Origin: Rhodothermaceae bacterium | Lineage (GTDB): Bacteria > Bacteroidota > Rhodothermia > Rhodothermales > JAHEMB01 | Assembly: GCA_024643915.1 (NCBI GenBank) | Contig: JAHEMB010000070.1 | Span: forward strand, 1-10,068 | DNA: 10,068 nucleotides | Direction: 5' to 3' | In this document: positions 5,398 through 10,068 of the stretch, in pieces | How positions within the stretch are numbered: the first letter of the stretch is position 1 | How the letters are laid out: every line of letters starts with the position of its first letter | Position numbers and translations under genes: made by a program | The notes under the pieces: generated by a model | Database searches by the model: none | What the model saw: only the letters and a program-made list of their open reading frames with translations | What the model was told of the DNA's origin: nothing

Positions 5398-8300
5398 TCA
5401 TTTCACCAGCATCATCTGCTGCGCCTCGGCGAAATGGCCAGCGCGGAGGCGGTAGAGGTAGAGGCCGGTGGGCTGCGCGGCAGCGTGCCAGGTGGCCTCG
5501 TAGCGCCCGGCAGGGAGGGCGGCATCCACCAGGGTGGCGACCTCGCGGCCAAGCAGGTCGTACACCCGGAGGGTGACCGGTCCGGCCTGGGGCAGGTCGA
5601 AGGGGATGCGCGTGGCGGGGTTGAACGGGTTGGGATAGCTGGTGCCCAGGCGGTAAGACGTTGGCCTCTCCTCGCCAATCCGCTCCACGCTGACGGCGGC
5701 GGGCGTGCTAAAATTAAAGGCAGCGGACCAGTCGCCCGCGCCCCCGTCGCCGAGGCCCCGCACGCGCCAGAAGTACGCTGCCCCCGCCTCCAGCGGCCCG
5801 GCAATGAAAAGGGTGTCGGGCCAGCTCGTGGCGTCGTGGACGAGTGCTTCAAACGCCGCGTCGAGGGCCACCTGCAGGTGGTAGGTGGTGGCGTGCGCCG
5901 AGGTGTGCCACGCCAGCCTGGGCGCTACCGATGCCGCCACGGCGCCGTTCTCGGGTACGAGCGGCTCGGGCACGGAGGGCACCGGGGGAGCGGCTTCGGT
6001 CACTTCCACCGTGGCGGAGGCGGTGTTGTTGGCGAGGTCGGCGTCAGGGGTCTCGGCCTCGACGGTTGCTATGTTCGTGAAGACGCCCGCCGCCATCGCC
6101 TCCGTCAGCACTTCGATGATCAGGCTGTCGCCGGCTGCGAAGGAGCCGAGGGCGCAGTTCAGGGCGCCGTCCTCGGGCGTGCAGGCTGCCGCATCGAGCG
6201 TAGTAGAGATGAGTCGCAGGCCCTCCGGCAGGACTTCAGTCAGCACGACGTTCGCCGCGTCGAGCGGGCCGTGGTTGCGGAGCGTCAGGCTGAAACGCAT
6301 TTCGTTGCCCACCTCGGCGGGCGTCGTCGCGACGCTTTTCTCTAGGGTGAGATCGGCGCCTGCCGCGTGGAGGGTGGCTTGGGCGAAGTCGTCGCCTTGC
6401 CCGTCGCTGGCTACGGCATCCGGGTCGAAGGCGCCGTGGGCAACGACCTCGGCGATGTTGGTGATCGGCCCGGCAGCGCTGACGCGGGCGACGAGCCGGA
6501 GGGTGGCCGACGTGCCGGGCGTCAGCCGGGGCACGCGCCACTGCCCGGCGGAGGCGTCGTAGTCCGCTTCCTCGCTGCTCGCCTCGGCCTCGACGAAAAT
6601 CAGCTCCGCCGGCAACCGCTCCTGCACTTCCATCAGGGTAGCGATGTGCGGCCCGTCGTTCGTCAGGGTAAGGTAGAACGTAACAAGGTCGCCGGCAGCG
6701 GGCGCCGCATCGTCCACCGTTTTCTCCAGGCGCAGGTCGGCCAGCGGCAGGGGGAGAACCGTGGCGTCGTCCGGTGCGGGGGTGTGGGGGTTATCGGTCA
6801 GGATCTCTGCGAAATTGAGCCCAGCGAGGCGACCCTGGTTCGGGATCTCGGTAAAGCCGGGTGGCAGCGGCTCATGCACCCACACTTTGTATTCGAGAGT
6901 AACCGTGCTGCCACGCGGGATCGTGCCGACGACCACGCGAAAACTACGTCCGTCTGGCGCGACTGAGATGATAACGCCGCGCGACGTAAGGATGGAGCCT
7001 TCGACGAGCGAGGTGGCGGCGTCGGGCGCATCCTCGTAGCGCACGCCCAGGGCCGGGGCGTCGCCGGCATTGGTGAGGGTGATGGAGTAATGGATCAGCT
7101 TGAGTGAGTCAGCCCGCCCATCGTCGTCGCGGTCGAGGAGCAGGCGGGCCGTCTTGTAGGCAAACAAAATGGGGGCCGGTTCGACGGCCTCGTTGGGCGC
7201 ACCCGGCGTGTTGAGCGCTTCCCCATCCTGCGGCGACCCGAGGATGTCAGACAGCCCGGCCCGGTCGAAGTCGTTGCGGAGCCAGGTAGCACTGCCGTCG
7301 GGCACGCGCGAGGCGCCGCCGACCTTTTCCGCCACGCCGTCAAAGCCGGGCGTGAGGATGGTGCCGGCATACGTCTGGTCAGCCGCGTCACCGTCGGTTA
7401 CGGTCACGGCATCGACGAGGCGGCCCCAGGGGCGGGCATCGAGTGCGCCGTCGTCATTGGCATCCAAGTCATCGTCTTTGCGCCCCGCGAAATCCTCCAC
7501 CAGCAGCAGGGTGACGGCGCCGTTTTCGAGGCGGTTACCGAAGAAGCCGGTCGCCCAAAAGCCGCCGGCATCGGCTATGCCCACGTCGAACACCTCATCG
7601 ATCTCGCCGGGGCCTTCGCCCGCGTCGCCTTCGAGGGCGAGGATCGAGAAGCGCGTGTAAATGGCGTTCGCCTCGCCGAAAAGCTCGACGTATTCGTGCG
7701 CATCGAGGCCGGCGTGGTCGAAGACGAACTCGTTGAGGATGGGATCGGCGGCGGGGGGAGGGGGCGGTACGGGGGCGTTGCGGGCGCCCGGCGTGTTGAG
7801 GGCCTCGCCGAAATCCGGGGTGCCGGTGAAGCCGGGCAGGCCCGCGCCGTCGGAGTCGTTGCGCGCCCAGGCGCCGCTCCCGTCGGGGAGGCGAGAGGCG
7901 CCGCCCACCTTCGCGGATTCGCCGCCGAGGCCGGGCGGCAGCACGTCGGCTGCGTACGTCCGGTCGCCGGTGCCGCCGTCGGTGATGGCCACGGCATCAG
8001 CGAGGCGACGCCAGGGGAGGACGTCGAGCGTGCCGTCATCCTCCGCGTCGAGGTCGTCGCCGGGCTGGCCGGTAAAGTGCTGCACCAGCAGCAAAGTTAG
8101 TGTGCCGTTCTCCAACGCATCGCCAAAAAAGCCAGTCGTCCAGATCCCGTCGCCATCGGTGGTGCCGACGGGAAAAACGCCGTCAATCACGCCGAGGCTG
8201 CTTCCCGCGTCGCCCTCAATCTCAAGGATGAAAAGGCCGGTGTAATCGATCCCTGCATCGCCGTAGACCTCGGCAAATTCATGCGTGTCGGGGCCCACAT

Positions 8301-10068
8301 GGTCGGCGACGAACTCGTTCAGCAGCAGGTTCACCGGGTTGTCCACGAGCGTCGTGGTGGCATCGCCTGGCGCAGGCGTATCCGGGTCGTCCGTCGAAGC
8401 CGAAACAGCAAGGTTGGTCGCCTGCACTGCGCCCTGGTTCGCTACCTCCGCAAGGCTCGGCGGCAACGGGCCGTTGAGAACGACCGAGAAAGTGATCGTC
8501 GCCTTGCCGCCTGCCGGCACACCGCCCACGTCCACGGCCACCGGTGGCGTGCCGCCTTGCCCGCCCGTTACGCTCCCCTGCGAGGTCGTGATCGAACCAG
8601 CGACAAGGGTGGTGTTGGCAGCCAGTGTATCCTTGAAAGAAAGACCGGCGAGGGTCTGATTGCCGGTGTTGGAGAGGGTGATGGTGTATTCGATGACATC
8701 GCCGGGATCGGCCAAGCCATCGCCATCCGCGTCGTGTCCCAGTACATCGGTTTTCGCCGCCTCCACCGCTGTCACCACGTCGAGCAACGTGCGGATTGTG
8801 GCGCGATCGTTGGTCGAATCGGGGTCGGCAGGGGCTGTCGCCGCGATGCGCGCCTCATTTTCAGTTTCCATGACGCCGCCCGGCAACGGATCATCTACAG
8901 TAACAGCAAACGCTACAGAGCCGACCGCTCCAGGCGCGAGGGCGCCGAGGGCGAGGGTGCAGCGGTTGCCAGCGCTTCCGTCAGGCATGCAAACCCAGCC
9001 CGGATCGCTTGCCGCTGCGTCGAAGGTCGTGTGGGCGGGCACCGTCTCGGCGATGGCCACGCCCGTGGCCATTTCCGCGCCGAGGTTGGCGTAGCGAAGG
9101 GTGTAGAAGAGGCTGCCGCCCGGAGAGCCCGTCACGCTGCCGTCGTCTTTTTCCAACTCCAGGTCCGCCACGCCGCACCGCGCCGAGGCCGCTGCGTTGG
9201 GTTCGCCGGGCGAGATACAGCGTGGGCTGAAATCCACGTTGTTCTGGTCTGTGTCGGTGCCATCGGGCAGGCGCGAGAGGCCGAGGGCGGCCTCCCCACC
9301 GTCATCTTTAAGGCCGGCGCCGGAGCCCTCGACCAAGCCTGCCACGTCGCCTTCGTAGCTGAGCGCGTCGATGATCTGCCCATTTACGGTGAGGGCTACT
9401 GCGTCGGGTGCGCCGTTCTGGAGGGAGGCGAAGGCCCCAACAAAGTCGCAATGCGGCACCGTGGCGGCGTCTGCGCAGAGGACGAAGTAACCCCCCGGCG
9501 CCAGATCCACGCCGGGAAGGCTGGTGCTGGCGTAGACGCTGCCGCTGCTGCCGTTGACGAGATCGACCGAGAGGCCGTCGAGGTTGAGCGTCGTCGCGCC
9601 GGTGTTCTTGAGTTCGATGAACTCAGCCGTGTCGGCGCCGGGTTGGTCATAATCGATCTCGTTGAGAACCAGGGCGACCGGGTTATCGACCAGCGTTGCG
9701 GTGGCATCGTCCGGAGCGGTCGTGCCAGAGTCGTCCGTCACAACATCTGCAGCGAGGTTGTCGCCGCGCACCCTCCCCTGATTCTCTACCTGCATCACCC
9801 GCGCCGGGAGGGGCGCGTTTACCATCACCTCGAACGAGATTGTCGCTGTGCTGCCGGCAGGGAGGGTCCCCATCTCCACTACCACCGGCGGCGTGCCGCC
9901 CTGCCCACTCGTCACATTGCCCTGCGAGGCGTTGATGGAGCCGGAGATGAGGGTGGTGTGGGGATCGGGCGTGTCTTCTAGAATGAGGGCGGTAAGGGTT
10001 TGATTGCCGGTGTTGTCGAGGGTGATGGTGTAGGCGAGGCGGTCGCCCGGATCTGCCCGCCCGTCGCC
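5398..10068 (-). CDS. Giant T9SS-secreted mosaic surface protein (DUF11, lamin-tail-like, FN3), N-terminus missing
   Basis: The frame is open from the window's right edge to a TGA-free run ending at the stop at 5398-5400, giving 1556 visible residues; a GTG at 9915 is internal, not the start. Domain order, counted from the visible N-terminus: DUF11-type repeat a (1-131), lamin-tail-like domain 1 (132-294), DUF11 b (301-430), DUF11 c (435-579), lamin-tail-like 2 (580-765), a proline linker (766-774), lamin-tail-like 3 (775-960), DUF11 d (966-1107), e (1109-1236) and f (1238-1358), an FN3-like domain (1367-1457), and the T9SS sorting tail (1471-1556). DUF11 and lamin-tail domains are Ig-like beta folds found in large extracellular proteins, so the protein is probably exported by the type IX system and anchored or released at the surface. 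No catalytic domain is visible; one could lie upstream of the window. Confidence 0.9.
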   Translation of the reverse strand, partial: GDGRADPGDRLAYTITLDNTGNQTLTALILEDTPDPHTTLISGSINASQGNVTSGQGGTPPVVVEMGTLPAGSTATISFEVMVNAPLPARVMQVENQGRVRGDNLAADVVTDDSGTTAPDDATATLVDNPVALVLNEIDYDQPGADTAEFIELKNTGATTLNLDGLSVDLVNGSSGSVYASTSLPGVDLAPGGYFVLCADAATVPHCDFVGAFASLQNGAPDAVALTVNGQIIDALSYEGDVAGLVEGSGAGLKDDGGEAALGLSRLPDGTDTDQNNVDFSPRCISPGEPNAAASARCGVADLELEKDDGSVTGSPGGSLFYTLRYANLGAEMATGVAIAETVPAHTTFDAAASDPGWVCMPDGSAGNRCTLALGALAPGAVGSVAFAVTVDDPLPGGVMETENEARIAATAPADPDSTNDRATIRTLLDVVTAVEAAKTDVLGHDADGDGLADPGDVIEYTITLSNTGNQTLAGLSFKDTLAANTTLVAGSITTSQGSVTGGQGGTPPVAVDVGGVPAGGKATITFSVVLNGPLPPSLAEVANQGAVQATNLAVSASTDDPDTPAPGDATTTLVDNPVNLLLNEFVADHVGPDTHEFAEVYGDAGIDYTGLFILEIEGDAGSSLGVIDGVFPVGTTDGDGIWTTGFFGDALENGTLTLLLVQHFTGQPGDDLDAEDDGTLDVLPWRRLADAVAITDGGTGDRTYAADVLPPGLGGESAKVGGASRLPDGSGAWARNDSDGAGLPGFTGTPDFGEALNTPGARNAPVPPPPPAADPILNEFVFDHAGLDAHEYVELFGEANAIYTRFSILALEGDAGEGPGEIDEVFDVGIADAGGFWATGFFGNRLENGAVTLLLVEDFAGRKDDDLDANDDGALDARPWGRLVDAVTVTDGDAADQTYAGTILTPGFDGVAEKVGGASRVPDGSATWLRNDFDRAGLSDILGSPQDGEALNTPGAPNEAVEPAPILFAYKTARLLLDRDDDGRADSLKLIHYSITLTNAGDAPALGVRYEDAPDAATSLVEGSILTSRGVIISVAPDGRSFRVVVGTIPRGSTVTLEYKVWVHEPLPPGFTEIPNQGRLAGLNFAEILTDNPHTPAPDDATVLPLPLADLRLEKTVDDAAPAAGDLVTFYLTLTNDGPHIATLMEVQERLPAELIFVEAEASSEEADYDASAGQWRVPRLTPGTSATLRLVARVSAAGPITNIAEVVAHGAFDPDAVASDGQGDDFAQATLHAAGADLTLEKSVATTPAEVGNEMRFSLTLRNHGPLDAANVVLTEVLPEGLRLISTTLDAAACTPEDGALNCALGSFAAGDSLIIEVLTEAMAAGVFTNIATVEAETPDADLANNTASATVEVTEAAPPVPSVPEPLVPENGAVAASVAPRLAWHTSAHATTYHLQVALDAAFEALVHDATSWPDTLFIAGPLEAGAAYFWRVRGLGDGGAGDWSAAFNFSTPAAVSVERIGEERPTSYRLGTSYPNPFNPATRIPFDLPQAGPVTLRVYDLLGREVATLVDAALPAGRYEATWHAAAQPTGLYLYRLRAGHFAEAQQMMLVK
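5401..5658 (-). other. T9SS type A C-terminal sorting domain (Por secretion tail)
   Basis: The last 86 residues of the giant protein. YRLGTSYPNPFNPATRIPFD is the conserved opening; VTLRVYDLLGREVATLV and the late TGLYLYRLRAG are the conserved beta-strands; the end is MMLVK with a terminal basic residue. In Bacteroidota this Ig-like tail directs substrates through the type IX translocon and is usually cleaved afterwards. It is the best taxonomic clue in the window. Confidence 0.93.
5698..5970 (-). other. Fibronectin type III-like domain in the giant protein
   Basis: The segment reads PLVPENGAVAAS, then PRLAWHTSAHATTYHLQVALD, a variable loop, and AGAAYFWRVRGLGDGG-AGDWSAAFNFSTP. The W in the early strand, 'Y-x-L-Q-V' and 'Y-F-W-R-V-R' with 'W-S' near the end are the FN3 pattern commonly placed just before T9SS tails. 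Confidence 0.8.
5995..6357 (-). repeat. DUF11 repeat f
   Basis: Starts ADLTLEKSV, followed by GNEMRFSLTLRNHGPLDA and the 'V-L-T-E-V-L-P-E-G-L' turn, and ends with NIATVEAETPDADLANNTAS. This is the classic conserved-repeat (TIGR01451/DUF11) layout. Two cysteines (ACTPEDGALNC) may form a disulfide, as in copy b. Confidence 0.85.
6361..6744 (-). repeat. DUF11 repeat e
   Basis: Starts LADLRLEKTVDDAAPAAGD, with FYLTLTNDGPHIATLMEVQE and a later ITNIAEVVAHG. Same classic DUF11 type as copy f, with which it is directly tandem. Confidence 0.83.
6748..7173 (-). repeat. DUF11-like repeat d, divergent member of the a/c subtype
   Basis: Opens with an acidic loop DRDDDGRADSL, then IHYSITLTNAGDAPALGVRY, SLVEGSILTSRG, and VHEPLPPGFTEIPNQGRL, closing TDNPHTPAPDDATVLPLP. 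The same landmarks in the same order occur in copies a and c, but the 'GGQGGTPP' block is replaced here by VAPDGRSFR. Confidence 0.8.
7189..7746 (-). repeat. Lamin-tail-like domain, tandem copy 3
   Basis: Begins DPILNEFVFDHAGLDAHEYV and ends GEALNTPGAPNE. It shares, in order, EGDAG, ATGFFG, LENG, TLLLV, the acidic loop DDDLDANDDGALD, DAVTVTDG, KVGGASR, PDGS and GEALNTPGA with the preceding copy, which begins 585 bases upstream in the coding direction. The LNE start and the NTPGAPN end are typical of lamin-tail (LTD) domains in bacterial extracellular proteins; the DxDxDG loop suggests calcium binding. Confidence 0.78.
7774..8331 (-). repeat. Lamin-tail-like domain, tandem copy 2
   Basis: Begins LLLNEFVADHVGPDTHEFAE and ends GEALNTPGARNA. 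Same length (186 residues) and same block order as copy 3, separated from it by a short proline-rich linker (PVPPPPPAA). The acidic loop is GDDLDAEDDGTLD. The pair looks like a recent tandem duplication. Confidence 0.78.
8332..8766 (-). repeat. DUF11-like repeat c (subtype with acidic DGxADPGD loop)
   Basis: Contains DADGDGLADPGDVIEY, TITLSNTGNQTLAG, TTLVAGSITTSQG, GGQGGTPPV and a close TLVDNPV. It is strikingly similar to copy a: DNA at 8657-8688 and 10001-10032 matches at 30 of 32 bases. It leads straight into lamin-tail-like copy 2, just as copy a leads into copy 1. Confidence 0.85.
8779..9168 (-). repeat. DUF11 repeat b
   Basis: Begins VADLELEKDDGSVTGSPGGS, followed by LFYTLRYANLGAEMATGVAI, 'E-T-V-P-A-H-T-T-F', and ends ADPDSTNDRATIRTLLD. 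It is of the classic DUF11 type with two cysteines (WVC...RC) that may pair. Confidence 0.83.
9187..9675 (-). repeat. Lamin-tail domain, copy 1 (canonical type)
   Basis: Begins ALVLNEIDYDQPGADTAEFI and continues ELKNTGATTLNLDGLSVDLV, the standard LTD opening. Then come APGGYFVLCADA, a cysteine-spaced CADAATVPHC, SRLPDGTDTDQNNVDFS and the end SPGEPNAA. It is closer to canonical LTD than copies 2 and 3, which are longer and carry the acidic insertion. Confidence 0.85.
9676..10068 (-). repeat. DUF11-like repeat a, cut by window edge
   Basis: The visible part starts GDGRADPGDRLAYTITLDNT and shares GNQTL, SGSI, SQG, GQGGTPPV, PLP and TLVDNPV with copy c in the same order. The beginning of this repeat and everything before it in the protein lie beyond the right edge. 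Confidence 0.83.

Noticed and set aside
8281..9981. 566-codon open frame on the plus strand opposite the giant gene
   Set aside because: It is in exact codon register with the minus-strand gene. Stops there would require TTA, CTA or TCA codons in the real gene, which are rare in GC-rich DNA; it ends precisely where the real gene uses a CTA. The translation is R/G/A/V-rich with no recognisable domain. The same applies to 5326-6345, 6367-6966 and 7696-8100.
5398..10068. Possible CRISPR or tandem DNA repeat array because of recurring blocks
   Set aside because: The recurring blocks are protein modules of about 130-190 residues in one open frame, not short direct repeats with spacers.

Overview
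The window is GC-rich, densely coding bacterial DNA with seven protein-coding genes, two of them cut by the window edges. A large surface protein ends in a classic type IX secretion (Por/T9SS type A) C-terminal sorting domain, with YPNPFNPAT followed by a VYDLLGREV-type strand and a terminal lysine. There is a small eight-strand OMP_b-brl porin-like protein, and several starts lack a clear Shine-Dalgarno sequence. Together these point to a member of the Bacteroidota/Rhodothermota group, most likely Rhodothermales-like. This assignment is an inference; no marker gene is present.

Left part (1-2102, + strand): the C-terminal end of a TolC-like outer-membrane efflux protein is followed by an MlaC/Ttg2D-type periplasmic phospholipid-binding protein. 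These two look like the tail of an envelope lipid-transport operon whose ABC/MCE genes would lie to the left of the window. After a 202-base gap comes a stand-alone GT-A-fold (GT8-like) glycosyltransferase.

Middle part (2145-5365): a minus-strand gene converges on the glycosyltransferase. It encodes a secreted, degenerate glycosidase-like TIM-barrel domain fused to about six membrane helices. A 245-base intergenic region separates it from a divergent gene for a small outer-membrane beta-barrel protein, which ends at a strong intrinsic terminator. Next is a DUF2459/TIGR02117 protein whose ATG sits directly against the right arm of a long perfect inverted repeat.

Right part (5398-10068, - strand): almost half the window is the 3' portion of one giant gene (1556 residues visible, start outside the window). 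It encodes a mosaic extracellular protein of DUF11-type Ig-like repeats, lamin-tail-like domains (one divergent copy plus a tandem near-identical pair), a fibronectin III-like domain and the T9SS sorting tail. The module order and remaining DNA identity show growth by internal duplication. I saw no RNA genes, CRISPR array, transposase or phage genes. The long plus-strand open frames opposite the giant gene are codon-register shadows. No clearly new multi-gene system is visible. The most unusual items are the TIM-barrel/membrane fusion, the start-abutting hairpin and the duplicated module architecture of the giant protein.
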